A stretch of DNA of 64,000 nt from Patulibacter minatonensis DSM 18081 (GCF_000519325.1 NZ_KI912613.1:4472469-4536468); one strand, 5' to 3'. Positions 15,574-23,056 are shown, counted from the first letter of the stretch. Numbers and translations are program-made. The notes: generated by a model from the letters alone, not told the origin.

Positions 15574-15884
15574 GCCGCTCGCCCCCGGTCCAGGGCGTCG
15601 GCGAGGACGATCCCGTCCTCGGTGCCGCGCAGCGACTCGACGACGTGGTCGCCGCGATCGCGGTCGCGCTCCTGACGGAGACGAATGGCGGCCTCGATGA
15701 AGAGGTCGAGCGCATCGTCGGGAACCACGATCGAGGCCTTCGCGTACTCCGCGTCCATGAAGACCACCGACTCGTGGTTCTCGGTGACGCGCATGAACTT
15801 GATCTGCGAGTGGCAGCCCGGGGCGACGTGAAGCGAGTTCGCGAACGTGCCTTCGGTCAGCTTCGGGGTATCGTTGGTGTGCAC
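15570..15884 (-). CDS. Phage protein, unknown
   Basis: 104 residues, GTG start preceded by CAGGAGAAC. Contains GCHSQIKFMRVTENHESVVF, then a helical charged tail. Not recognised. It begins a tight cluster after a short gap downstream of the 66-residue gene. Confidence 0.65.
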   Translation of the reverse strand: MHTNDTPKLTEGTFANSLHVAPGCHSQIKFMRVTENHESVVFMDAEYAKASIVVPDDALDLFIEAAIRLRQERDRDRGDHVVESLRGTEDGIVLADALDRGRAA

Positions 15885-15912
15885 CAGAGTTCTCCTGTAC
15901 AGAGGGGTTTGG

Positions 15913-16113
15913 TCAGGCGGCCCGTTCCAGCGGGCCGTCGTTCGTGATCGGGGTGTTCGCGGGCACGACCCTGGTCTTGCGGCCGGCGCCGGGAAGGCGC
16001 AGCGACAGCAGGACGTGCGGGATGCCGCGGAACGTGCCGCCGGGCAGCGGCGGGTGTTCCAGCACCCAGCCGCCCGGGAGGCGCGAAGAGGTCGTGAGGG
16101 CCGCGGCGGTCAT
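15913..16113 (-). CDS. Small phage protein, unknown
   Basis: 66 residues (LPGGWVLEHPPLPGGTFRGI, then LRLPGAGRKTRVV). Lies 6 bases after the SSB stop. No recognised domain. Confidence 0.55.
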   Translation of the reverse strand: MTAAALTTSSRLPGGWVLEHPPLPGGTFRGIPHVLLSLRLPGAGRKTRVVPANTPITNDGPLERAA

Positions 16114-16119
16114 CCGGGC

Positions 16120-16590
16120 CTAGAAGGGGATGCTGTCCGCGTCATGGCCGCCGGCCGGGACGGGCTGGCGCTGCTGCTGCGGCGCCGGGGGCTGGTCGAA
16201 GTCGCCGCCGCCCCACCCACCGGACTGCTGGGAGGTCTGGCCTCCCCCGCCCTGCTCGTCGCGGCCGCCGATGAACTGGACGTCCTGCGCGACGATCTCG
16301 ATCGCCTCGCGCCGGTTGCCGTCCTTGTCCTGGTACTCGCGCCAGCGCAGGCGTCCGTCGACGGCGACCTGGCGGCCCTTGGTCAGGAACTTCGCCGTGG
16401 CGTCGGCGGAGTTGCCGAAGACCGTGACGTTGAAGAAGTTCGGGACGTCGTCGTATGCGCCGGTCTGCTGGTTCTTGCGGCGCTCGTTGACGGCGACCCG
16501 CATGGAGCAGACAGAGCCGCCGGACGGGAGGCCGCGGAGCTCGGGATCGCGGGTCAGGTTTCCGACGATCGTGACGCTGTTGATGGGCAT
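16120..16590 (-). CDS. ssb: Single-stranded DNA-binding protein
   Basis: 156 residues. The OB fold spans about 1-108 (MPINSVTIVGNLTRDPELR, NFFNVTVFGNSADATAKFL, KGRQVAVDGRLRWREYQDKD). It is followed by a Gly/Gln/Pro-rich linker and the acidic partner-binding tip DADSIPF. It coats ssDNA and recruits replication and repair partners. Complete, same operon as the Sak4-like protein. Confidence 0.96.
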   Translation of the reverse strand: MPINSVTIVGNLTRDPELRGLPSGGSVCSMRVAVNERRKNQQTGAYDDVPNFFNVTVFGNSADATAKFLTKGRQVAVDGRLRWREYQDKDGNRREAIEIVAQDVQFIGGRDEQGGGGQTSQQSGGWGGGDFDQPPAPQQQRQPVPAGGHDADSIPF

Positions 16591-16592
16591 GT

Positions 16593-16838
16593 TCAGGCTG
16601 CCTTCGTGATGGGGTGGATGTCGGCGCCGGTCGCGGCTGCCGTACGGATGGATGTGGCGATCTGGTCGAACCAGGCCGCGGTCTGCTCGGGGGTGCCGCC
16701 GGCGATGCGAACGGACCCTTCGCCGAGGTCGAACGCGACGATGGTTCGTCCGTTCGGGTTGTCGGGGAGCAGGTAGGACGCGCCGACGATCACGCCGGGG
16801 TTGACGCGCAGCGGTACCGAGCCGGCGTTGCGGGTCAT
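16593..16838 (-). CDS. Small phage protein, unknown
   Basis: 81 residues. The beta-rich NGRTIVAFDLGEGSVRIAGG and helical TPEQTAAWFDQIATSIRTAA suggest a small alpha/beta fold. Overlaps the upstream HTH gene by ATGA. Unknown role. Confidence 0.65.
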   Translation of the reverse strand: MTRNAGSVPLRVNPGVIVGASYLLPDNPNGRTIVAFDLGEGSVRIAGGTPEQTAAWFDQIATSIRTAAATGADIHPITKAA

Positions 16839-17050
16839 GCCGTCTGCTCCGTGACTGCGGCGAACTGCGGGAGGTCTGTGACGTTGACCCCGAGGTACTC
16901 GGCGATCGGAAGCGCGTGCTTGGGGTGCACTCCCTTGCCTCCCTCGAAGCGGCGGAGGACGGCTTCGGGCACGTCGATCTCGTCTGCGAGGCCGCGGCGG
17001 CTCTTGCCCTCTTGGAGGTACTTGATTCGGATGTCGAGGTTGAGAGTCAT
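16835..17050 (-). CDS. Cro-like helix-turn-helix regulator
   Basis: 71 residues. RIKYLQEGKSRRGLADEIDV, PEAVLRRFEGGKGV and HALPIAEYLGVNVTDL fit the XRE/Cro HTH. Second gene of the leftward early operon; likely a Cro-type or early-gene regulator at the divergent switch. Confidence 0.75.
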   Translation of the reverse strand: MTLNLDIRIKYLQEGKSRRGLADEIDVPEAVLRRFEGGKGVHPKHALPIAEYLGVNVTDLPQFAAVTEQTA

Positions 17051-17298
17051 GCGGCCTCCCGCTGACGTTCGAAGGGGAATAGGAGGAACACGTCGGGCAC
17101 CTCGAGGGCGTTCGCGATCGCGATCTGCGAGTGAGGGGTGACGTAGTCGCCGCGTTCGGCAGCGAGAACGGTGTTGCCGCTGACGCCGGCTCGCTTGCCG
17201 AGCGCGTTAGGCGTCATGCCCATCCGCAGCCGGGCGACGATCAGGTCGCGGTTCTGGCGGTGTGTCGGTGCGCGCCTTTTGGCGCTTGTTCGCGTCAT
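17047..17298 (-). CDS. XRE-family regulator, first gene of the leftward early operon
   Basis: 83 residues from ATG 17298, preceded by CTAAGGTACGCC; an ATG at 17328 lacks a site. The HTH is RLRMGMTPNALGKRAGVSGN, then TVLAAERGDYVTP. It begins the operon that runs through SSB and Sak4 to xis-int and faces the plus-strand repressor-like gene, so it is the best Cro or antirepressor candidate. Confidence 0.75.
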   Translation of the reverse strand: MTRTSAKRRAPTHRQNRDLIVARLRMGMTPNALGKRAGVSGNTVLAAERGDYVTPHSQIAIANALEVPDVFLLFPFERQREAA

Positions 17299-17380
17299 GG
17301 GGCGTACCTTAGCATCATTACGCGTCATAGCGCGAACTTGTTGTGTTTCGCCGCGAATCGGCGCGTAATGTGGCGAGTCG
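17299..17380. promoter_or_regulatory. Divergent promoter/operator region of the lysis-lysogeny switch
   Basis: 82 bases between divergent HTH genes. A 9-bp inverted pair CATTACGCG (17316-17324) and CGCGTAATG (17362-17370) brackets the centre. TAATGT at 17366-17371 is a -10-like hexamer about 10 bases from ATG 17381, implying a leaderless plus-strand transcript. GCGTCAT recurs in the minus-strand half. Confidence 0.65.
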
Positions 17381-17737
17381 ATGGAACTCGACCGCTACGA
17401 AACGGCCCGCCGGATGCGCGCCCTCAGGGGCTACTCGCTCATGAGCCAGGCCGAGTTCGCTGAAGCGCTCGGGATCACCAAAGACGCCGCCGAGCGCTAC
17501 ATGCGCACCAAGGGGCCCACCCGCGCCCCCGACCAGGTCCTTCGCAACGCAGCCCGACTCGCCGGCCTCCGCGAAGACTTCGCCCTGGGCGAGTTCGGTG
17601 CCTCCGGACAAGACGGCAAGCCGCTCACCAGAGAGGACGTACTCGACCTGATCGAGCTCGAGGTCGCCTCAGCTATGCGCCGTGGCGGGAGTGAGCCCGA
17701 ACAAGGGCTTCCCGAAACAGGCGACCCGGCAAGCTAA
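17381..17737 (+). CDS. HTH regulator, immunity repressor candidate
   Basis: 118 residues. The HTH region is ARRMRALRGYSLMSQAEFAE, then ALGITKDAAERYMRTKGP. The C-terminal half is acidic and helical (EDVLDLIELEVASAMRR), a possible dimerisation part. It reads divergently from the early operon, as expected for a cI-type repressor. Its 3' end overlaps a convergent gene by 65 bp. No peptidase (LexA-like) domain is present. Confidence 0.7.
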   Translation: MELDRYETARRMRALRGYSLMSQAEFAEALGITKDAAERYMRTKGPTRAPDQVLRNAARLAGLREDFALGEFGASGQDGKPLTREDVLDLIELEVASAMRRGGSEPEQGLPETGDPAS

Positions 17738-18116
17738 GGAAACGAGGATCGTGCCTCTCGCAGATCCGGCCCACGTCGTTCCACCACGAACGCTCGGGAT
17801 CGAACTCAGCTTCCGCCCAGCCGTCAAGCGCAACAAGAATCGGCCGATCGCCATTGCTCTTCAACGGCCGGCGAGCATCCTCCGGCGCAGCCTGCAGCTG
17901 CGGACGGCCGAAGCCGTAGCGGCGAGCGTTGTGCTCACGGATACGGCGCGCGGCACGCTCGTACCCCTGCGACTCTGCGTAGGCCGCGGTCGCCTCGCGC
18001 TGTTCCGGCGAGATCTCATCCGACCGGCCGCGCTTCTCGAGCACAAGGTCGAACGTGTCGATGGTCTGCATGGTGCGGCTCTGGGTCCGGGCCGCCCGGT
18101 TCTGGAGAGGGGACAT
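17673..18116 (-). CDS. Unknown protein convergent with the repressor-like gene
   Basis: 147 residues from ATG 18116 (GGGAGACACC upstream). Contains SPEQREATAAYAESQGYERA, RIREHNARRYGF, and AEFDPERSWWNDVGRICERH. The composition looks coding, and overlapping the repressor-like 3' end by 65 bp would produce antisense RNA if transcribed through. No family recognised. Confidence 0.5.
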   Translation of the reverse strand: MSPLQNRAARTQSRTMQTIDTFDLVLEKRGRSDEISPEQREATAAYAESQGYERAARRIREHNARRYGFGRPQLQAAPEDARRPLKSNGDRPILVALDGWAEAEFDPERSWWNDVGRICERHDPRFLSLPGRLFREALVRAHSRHGA

Positions 18117-18438
18117 GGTGTCTCCCAGTCGTCGCTCTCTGCCTCCCGAAGGAGCTCCCCACCACACGCTGTGGTGAGCCGGCCCGAGGAGCGATCCCCA
18201 TGTGCCTTGCCGCCAAGGTCGCAGGGTCCGCGGACGGAACTGACACCGCTCCGTGAAGTCGCTGCAAAAGCCCAAGATGCCCGCCCAGGTCGCCGTCAAC
18301 ACACCCAGAGTCGTAGCGAGAACCGCTCCTCACGCGAAGTAGAAGCGGGCCGCAAACGCTGTCGCCCACTAGCGATCCGCCCTACATAAAGATTTCCCCG
18401 CTTCTACTTTCCAACAGCCACTCCGTCGAAAGCACCCC
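18117..18438. other. Regulatory gap upstream of the second repressor-like gene
   Basis: About 320 bases without a supported gene. It holds the perfect hairpin at 18160-18176 and a more AT-rich patch (TACATAAAGATT at 18383) that could serve as a -10 for the plus-strand gene at 18439. Confidence 0.45.
18160..18176. promoter_or_regulatory. Perfect inverted repeat, possible operator
   Basis: CACCACACGCTGTGGTG: 7-bp arms around CGC. No U-run follows, so an operator or RNA hairpin is more likely than a terminator. Confidence 0.4.
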
Positions 18439-18810
18439 ATGCCCATCCCCTCCCCGACCATCGCCGAAGGCGTCGACAGGCGCATCCGCGCCGCCGCCGC
18501 CCACGCCGGCCTCACCATCGATGAACTCTCCGCCGCCGCCACAGAGCTACATCCCGACGTCATCGGCCTGCGATCCGCGAACATCCGCGGCCTCGGAGCC
18601 GCACGGCCCGCCCGCGTTGAGCAGCTCGAGGCGATCGCGAACGTCACCGGCATGCCGCTCTGGTACCTCGTCGCCGGCACCGACGCGTTCGACCAGGCCC
18701 ACGAACCCCACGCGATCGACACCATCCCGTCCGAAACGCTCGCCGAGGTCCAGGCCATGCGTGCCGAGCTTCGCGAGCTGTCCGACCGAATCGCCAAGAA
18801 GGATGCGTAA
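18439..18810 (+). CDS. Second repressor-like protein
   Basis: 123 residues. The layout IRAAAAHAGLTIDELSAAAT, then RVEQLEAIANVTGMPLWYLV resembles an XRE-type repressor with a divergent HTH; the tail is a charged helix (EVQAMRAELRELSDRIAKK). It is followed 2 bases later by a lipoprotein gene, so the two probably form a lysogenic transcript. Confidence 0.6.
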   Translation: MPIPSPTIAEGVDRRIRAAAAHAGLTIDELSAAATELHPDVIGLRSANIRGLGAARPARVEQLEAIANVTGMPLWYLVAGTDAFDQAHEPHAIDTIPSETLAEVQAMRAELRELSDRIAKKDA

Positions 18811-18812
18811 CC

Positions 18813-19316
18813 GTGCGCCCCACCCCCACCGTCCCCACCGTGCTCGTCGTGCTTGCAACGACCGGGCTGTTCGCCTGCGGCTCGGACTCGAGCAGCGATC
18901 CCGAACCTCCCAGCACGAAGACGGCGAGCACGGCAGCCAGTGCTGCGGAGCGCGTCACGGGCACGAAGGACGAACGAGCAATCAAGCGGCTCGTGATCGC
19001 GTACAACGACGCCACCACCAAGCTGCCCGCCGGCAGCGCGATCTGTAACCGGCTGTCCGGACGGTTGCAGTCCGTGATCTTGGTCGAGGTCAAGAAGGTC
19101 CAGAGCGACGCCCAGTCGTGCGGGGAGGCCGTGTCGTACCTGCAGACGTCCGAGCCGGGGTACTTCTCGAAGCTGAAGCTCTCGGGCTTGGCGGTCGAGA
19201 AGGGCGAAGGGATCGCGTCCGGCACTGACAAGGCCGCGAAGACCGATGTTCGTGCTGAGCTGCTGTTCGTGAAGGAAGGTGGCCGGTGGCTGATCGACAG
19301 CCTCGGGATCGACTGA
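18813..19316 (+). CDS. Lipoprotein, probable lysogenic conversion protein
   Basis: 167 residues, GTG start. The signal peptide TVLVVLATTGLFAC ends in a lipobox (LFAC, then GSDSSSD), so the mature protein should be anchored outside the membrane. After a Ser/Thr linker comes a folded domain (DERAIKRLVIAYNDATTKL to LLFVKEGGRWLIDSLGI) shaped like the SnoaL/DUF4878-type small alpha/beta barrels. Paired with a repressor-like gene, it may mediate superinfection exclusion; that is inference. Confidence 0.7.
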   Translation: MRPTPTVPTVLVVLATTGLFACGSDSSSDPEPPSTKTASTAASAAERVTGTKDERAIKRLVIAYNDATTKLPAGSAICNRLSGRLQSVILVEVKKVQSDAQSCGEAVSYLQTSEPGYFSKLKLSGLAVEKGEGIASGTDKAAKTDVRAELLFVKEGGRWLIDSLGID

Positions 19317-19331
19317 GCGGGCCGCCGGTCG

Positions 19332-19814
19332 CTAACTCCGTGTCTTCGTACGCCCCGGACCGGCCCGCTCGACATGAAGACCCGCGAGCTCGGCGGTGTT
19401 CGCCCCCACAGCTTTAAATCTCACCGCGAACCCTGGGGTCTCGTGCGCTTCGGCGTACCGCTTGGACACACTGAGTCGAACGATCTGTGAGTCATCGGGC
19501 AGCACCCCGCCCTTCACGGCGGCGTCAAGCACGGACTTCGCGAGGTTGTCGACATCACCCGCACGGGCCGGCGGCCACCGGGGAGCACTCCGGGCAAGAC
19601 CTCCGTTCCTCAACAGGTGGGACGGCTTGCGCGGAAGCACGACCGCCAGGTCAACGACCGTCTCGACGGCCGGAAGAGCGGGTACCTTCACGGCGAGGGT
19701 TCGCGCGAGCTCGGCGGCCTGGGAGGTGTACCAGCGTGGCATGAACGTGCCGTTCCGCGTGACGCGCGGCCGCGGCGACGGCCGCAGAACACACGGAACC
19801 CACACGTCGCTCAC
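19332..19814 (-). CDS. RusA-like Holliday junction resolvase
   Basis: 160 residues from GTG 19814, which overlaps the upstream lysozyme stop (GTGA). The signature GDVDNLAKSVLDAA and GGVLPDDSQIVRLSVSKRY holds the acidic metal-binding residues of the RusA family, which resolves four-way junctions. It is placed after the lysis genes, at the end of the late leftward operon, which is unusual for an early function. Confidence 0.85.
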   Translation of the reverse strand: MSDVWVPCVLRPSPRPRVTRNGTFMPRWYTSQAAELARTLAVKVPALPAVETVVDLAVVLPRKPSHLLRNGGLARSAPRWPPARAGDVDNLAKSVLDAAVKGGVLPDDSQIVRLSVSKRYAEAHETPGFAVRFKAVGANTAELAGLHVERAGPGRTKTRS

Positions 19815-20476
19815 GACGAGCGGGCCAGCAGAGATCGGTACCGCTCGCGGCGCCACGCCTTCGCCCACCCATCGCGCTTCGCGGCGTGCCAGATCCGCTT
19901 TCGCTGAGCCCGCATGTACCGACGCAGCACCTTCCGGCGCTCGAGGTCACGGTCCTCGCGCCGCAGCTGGTCGTACTCCCTGATCCACCGCTTCTCGTCC
20001 GAGGCGTACCCGGCGAGCGCATCCTTCGGCCTGGCTGCCGACAGGAACAGCGCACGTTCGGCCTTACGCCGACGCGTCAGCCCCGCGAGAACCGACCCGC
20101 CCGCCTTGTTCCACAGCAGGAACCCGTCGGCCGCCGCGTGCATCCGGCCGGCCCGGAGCGCCCGCCCGACCGTCGACGACGCGACGATCGCGCCGGGCCC
20201 GCAGTTGTAGACCAGCGACACGAGCGCGTCGAACTGGTGCTGCGTCAGCTTCACCCCAGCGTTGACAAGGACGTTGACGTACGGGGCGTACTTGCGGTCC
20301 AGGTCCCGCGCGAGAAGCGCCTTCCCCTCCGCGAGTGTCAGATGCGGCGACGAAGGACCGACTCCCTCGATGTGGCCGTACCCGATCGTCCACACACCGA
20401 CGGCGTCACGGTACGGGCGGCTGCTGAACCCCTCGAACTCCTTGATGAGTTCGACACCGGCGTCACTGATCTTCAT
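19811..20476 (-). CDS. Endolysin, GH24 muramidase
   Basis: 221 residues. The N-terminal lysozyme domain has the E15-D24-T30 triad in IKEFEGF and YRDAVGVWTIGYGH; it cleaves the glycan strand of peptidoglycan. Residues about 155-221 form a basic, Trp-containing module (DEKRWIREYDQL to RYRSLLARSS) that also ends the second endolysin of this phage, so it is a likely wall-binding domain. No signal peptide, so export should need the holin. Confidence 0.92.
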   Translation of the reverse strand: MKISDAGVELIKEFEGFSSRPYRDAVGVWTIGYGHIEGVGPSSPHLTLAEGKALLARDLDRKYAPYVNVLVNAGVKLTQHQFDALVSLVYNCGPGAIVASSTVGRALRAGRMHAAADGFLLWNKAGGSVLAGLTRRRKAERALFLSAARPKDALAGYASDEKRWIREYDQLRREDRDLERRKVLRRYMRAQRKRIWHAAKRDGWAKAWRRERYRSLLARSS

Positions 20477-20781
20477 GACGCGTCCTCGGGCGGGGCGTCG
20501 GGCGTGAGCCGCGAGTCGGGGCCCTGACCATCGGGTGCCTGCTGCATCTCGAGGTCGTCGGAGAGCTCGTCGTCGGGGTGGGCGTCCGGGGCAACCTGCG
20601 GGTCGGCGATGGTGACCGCCCCGGCCGGGGCGACATAGCCGGCGCCGAGCGTGCCGAGGCCGCCGACGATGGCGGTCAGTCCGATGGCCTTGTCGACGGC
20701 GAGCGCGACGATGATGCCGAGGATCACGAGGGCGACGGCGGGGATGAGCTTTGGCGAGAGGCCGATGGTGGTGGTGTTCAC
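20473..20781 (-). CDS. Holin-like membrane protein
   Basis: 102 residues from GTG 20781 (TAGGAGCCCCC upstream). Two adjacent hydrophobic segments (LIPAVALVILGIIVALAV and LTAIVGGLGTLGAGYVA) are followed by an acidic tail (ADPQVAPDAHPDDELSDD). It sits between two endolysin genes, and its stop overlaps the muramidase start by ATGA. Topology and place fit a class II holin. Confidence 0.7.
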   Translation of the reverse strand: MNTTTIGLSPKLIPAVALVILGIIVALAVDKAIGLTAIVGGLGTLGAGYVAPAGAVTIADPQVAPDAHPDDELSDDLEMQQAPDGQGPDSRLTPDAPPEDAS

Positions 20782-20789
20782 GGGGGCTC

Positions 20790-21410
20790 CTAGGTGCGGG
20801 CGGTGAGGCTGCGGTAGCGGGTTGTGCGGGCGGCCTTGGACCAGCCGTCCTTCTGGGCGGCTCGCCAGATCGACTTGCGGCGAGCCGTCATGCGACGCAC
20901 CAGCGCGGCGCGGGTCTTCGCGCTGGGGTGCTTGTCGAACGCTCTGATCCAACGGCGTTCGTCAGCGGGGTACGCGGCGAGGGGGTCGAGCGCCTTGCCG
21001 ATCGCTGTGTAAGTGCCGGGGCGCCACTTGAGATGCCACCACTCGGTCGGAGCGTCGCTCCACTTCTTCGCGAACCCGTACTTCGCGCCGATGTGATCAA
21101 CGATCTGGCGCATCTGCGGGGTTGCGAGGTCGACCGCCAGGCCGAGCCCGTGGTTCGACGTTCCGGGGCGGGCAGCGAGGTTGCCGCGGCCAGAGCGGTA
21201 CAGGGCCCAGAAGTACTCCTGGTCCTTCAGCGGCCGGTACGCGGTTCGTGCGGAGCTCGTGCGAAGCGTCACGCCGTAGCGGCGTTCGGACTCGGCGTTC
21301 ATCGCAAGGAACGCCCGTGCGGCGTCGCGGCGGAGGGAGCACCGCTCGCCGTTCGTGGCGTGCGTGATCTCGCCGAGCTCCGACGACTTGAGTTGGCCGT
21401 TGGCGCTCAT
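20790..21410 (-). CDS. Endolysin, M15 (VanY-type) D,D-peptidase
   Basis: 206 residues. Zinc ligands are seen in SNHGLGLAVD (H87, D94) and EWWHLKW (E123, H126); RTAYRPLKDQEYFW is the usual substrate-side block. It cleaves peptide stems of peptidoglycan. Residues about 146-206 (DERRWIRAFDKH to RYRSLTART) repeat the C-terminal module of the GH24 endolysin. Together the two enzymes cut glycan and peptide. Confidence 0.9.
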   Translation of the reverse strand: MSANGQLKSSELGEITHATNGERCSLRRDAARAFLAMNAESERRYGVTLRTSSARTAYRPLKDQEYFWALYRSGRGNLAARPGTSNHGLGLAVDLATPQMRQIVDHIGAKYGFAKKWSDAPTEWWHLKWRPGTYTAIGKALDPLAAYPADERRWIRAFDKHPSAKTRAALVRRMTARRKSIWRAAQKDGWSKAARTTRYRSLTART

Positions 21411-21529
21411 CGGTGGGCCTTTCGAGTGCGAAGGTGATGAACCGCTAGTCCGGTGCCGCAGAGAGCGAACCCAGCAAGGGCGAACGCACGGGTCGGCAGG
21501 ACGATCAGGACGTGACCGAGAGCGCTCAT
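21407..21529 (-). CDS. Small single-pass membrane protein in lysis cassette
   Basis: 40 residues: [20 protein letters not shown] and a hydrophobic continuation, then a basic tail (RTRKAHR). Joined by ATGA overlaps to the peptidase and the collagen-like gene. Could be a second holin or an antiholin. Confidence 0.6.
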   Translation of the reverse strand: MSALGHVLIVLPTRAFALAGFALCGTGLAVHHLRTRKAHR

Positions 21530-22197
21530 GGCTGCCCCGGAGTCGTCGAGCTCGAATCGGCGGGGACCGTGACGGTCTCCACGACAGTGGTCGTGACGGT
21601 GTCCCCAGACGGGCCCTGCGGCCCGGCGGGGCCTGCAGGACCAGCCGGACCCTGCGGCCCGGTATCGCCCTTGTCGCCCGTGTCGCCCTTCGCGCCGCGA
21701 TCGCCCTTCGCACCGGTCCTGCCGTCGTCGCCGGGGAGCCCGTTCGCTCCGGCCGCGCCAGCGGCGCCCGTGGTCCCGTCCTTCCCGGCCGCTCCGCTCG
21801 CGCCAGTGCGGCCCATCGCGCCGAGATAGCCCTGCGGACCGAGAAAGCCCCGCGGACCTCTCGGTCCGGCGGGGCCCTGGGCGCCAACCGGACCAATCGA
21901 CCCATCGACACCGTTCGCGCCGCGTACACCGGGCAGGCCTTGCTTGCCCTGCAAGTAGCGAAGCTGATCTGTCGCGGACTTTTCTGCCTTCTTGGCCGTC
22001 GTCGAGACAGCGGCGATCTTCTGCCGGTTCGCCTCCCGCCGGCCGCTGGCCTGCGAAAACTGAAGCGTGAACGACCCGCCAATGGCGAGTGCCATGACCG
22101 CCACGACGGCCCACAGCGCACGGATGCGGCCGCGAAGCTTCACGATCTCCGCGACGGCGACCGGTGCCTGCGGATCAGGCTCGGCGTGACGGCTCAC
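21526..22197 (-). CDS. Membrane-anchored collagen-like protein
   Basis: 223 residues. Short cytoplasmic N-terminus; one membrane helix about 29-47 ([16 protein letters not shown]); a coiled segment ([20 protein letters not shown]); then about 38 Gly-X-Y triplets (from [13 protein letters not shown] to [11 protein letters not shown]); and a Thr/Val/Ser-rich end. This should form a trimeric rod outside the membrane. It lies inside the lysis cassette, so a spanin-like or wall-organising role is possible, but it could also be a surface protein. Unusual. Confidence 0.75.
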   Translation of the reverse strand: MSRHAEPDPQAPVAVAEIVKLRGRIRALWAVVAVMALAIGGSFTLQFSQASGRREANRQKIAAVSTTAKKAEKSATDQLRYLQGKQGLPGVRGANGVDGSIGPVGAQGPAGPRGPRGFLGPQGYLGAMGRTGASGAAGKDGTTGAAGAAGANGLPGDDGRTGAKGDRGAKGDTGDKGDTGPQGPAGPAGPAGPQGPSGDTVTTTVVETVTVPADSSSTTPGQP

Positions 22198-22442
22198 GGG
22201 TCAATCCCGTTCTCGCGCAGCTTCCGGCGCAGCGCGTCGATCTCGGCCTCGGCAGCGGCGAGTCGCTGACGGAGGTCCTTCTCGCGCAGTTCAGCGGAGT
22301 CCGCGCGCTCGACGGCCTTGTCGGTGTTCATGTTCGCTGTCTCCACGGCTTCGCGGGCGTCTTTTCGATTGAGCTGGTACGCGCCGAAAAGGAGCCCCAG
22401 GAAGACCGCGAAGAACCCCGGGCCGAGCCACTGCTCGAGCAC
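22194..22442 (-). CDS. Membrane protein with coiled coil, spanin- or holin-like
   Basis: 82 residues from GTG 22442, one base after the upstream stop. A hydrophobic segment (GPGFFAVFLGLLFGAYQL) is followed by a long charged coiled coil (LREKDLRQRLAAAEAEIDAL). Its stop overlaps the collagen-like start. This topology is common among phage lysis accessory proteins. Function not proven. Confidence 0.6.
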   Translation of the reverse strand: MLEQWLGPGFFAVFLGLLFGAYQLNRKDAREAVETANMNTDKAVERADSAELREKDLRQRLAAAEAEIDALRRKLRENGIDP

Positions 22443-22443
22443 T

Positions 22444-22800
22444 TCAGCCAGCCCATGGGAGGAGTGACGGGTAGGGGTACGCCTGCTGGCACTCGAGGCG
22501 CGGCGGAAGGCGCGCAGCGAGCTCGATCGTGCGGTCGTCGGCGCGGCGGGCGATCCGGAGGTACCGGTCCGCAGTCCGAGTGTTCCCATCGGCGCGGCGT
22601 GCGACGGAGGCGTCGCCAGCAAAGCTGCTCACGTCGGTGTTCAGCGCGGCGAGGCCTCGGCGGTCGAGCTGAGAACGCTCGCAGCCGCGAACGGCGTCGT
22701 TTCGGAGCTTCACGCGACCGCCGTACGACTGAGCCACGATCGCGCACGCCAGCACAACGCCTGCGAGGACCAGGAGCCACAAGGAGCGCTTGCGGATCAT
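22444..22800 (-). CDS. Small exported or membrane-anchored protein
   Basis: 118 residues: N-terminal basic-hydrophobic segment RKRSLWLLVLAGVVLACAIV acts as anchor or signal; the remainder is soluble and Arg-rich with two cysteines. ATGA overlap upstream with a small tail gene. Similar one-pass proteins occur in lysis cassettes of actinophages. Unassigned. Confidence 0.6.
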   Translation of the reverse strand: MIRKRSLWLLVLAGVVLACAIVAQSYGGRVKLRNDAVRGCERSQLDRRGLAALNTDVSSFAGDASVARRADGNTRTADRYLRIARRADDRTIELAARLPPRLECQQAYPYPSLLPWAG

Positions 22801-23051
22801 GCTGCCTCAAGCCATCCGTACGGGATCGGGAGCGGCCCGATCTGGTCCTTGCCGTCCGGGAACGAGACCGTCAGAACGCAGCTGTCGCCCTGCTTTTTCG
22901 CGCGAACGGTTATGTCGTCGTTGTCGGTCCAGTTGACCTCGAGCAGCGTTGCGCCGGCGGTCTCGAGGCCGGTGAGGCGGGTGTGCGCTGTGGCGAACGC
23001 GGCGAGCATCCACGTCTGTGTGCGGGCGGGGTTCGGTGCGGAGTCGGTCAT
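22797..23051 (-). CDS. Small phage protein, tail-region
   Basis: 84 residues (TWMLAAFATAHTRLTGLETA, VRAKKQGDSCVLTVSFPDGK). Lies 5 bases after the tail protein stop, so it is late-expressed. No known family. Confidence 0.6.
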   Translation of the reverse strand: MTDSAPNPARTQTWMLAAFATAHTRLTGLETAGATLLEVNWTDNDDITVRAKKQGDSCVLTVSFPDGKDQIGPLPIPYGWLEAA

Positions 23052-23056
23052 GAGGT

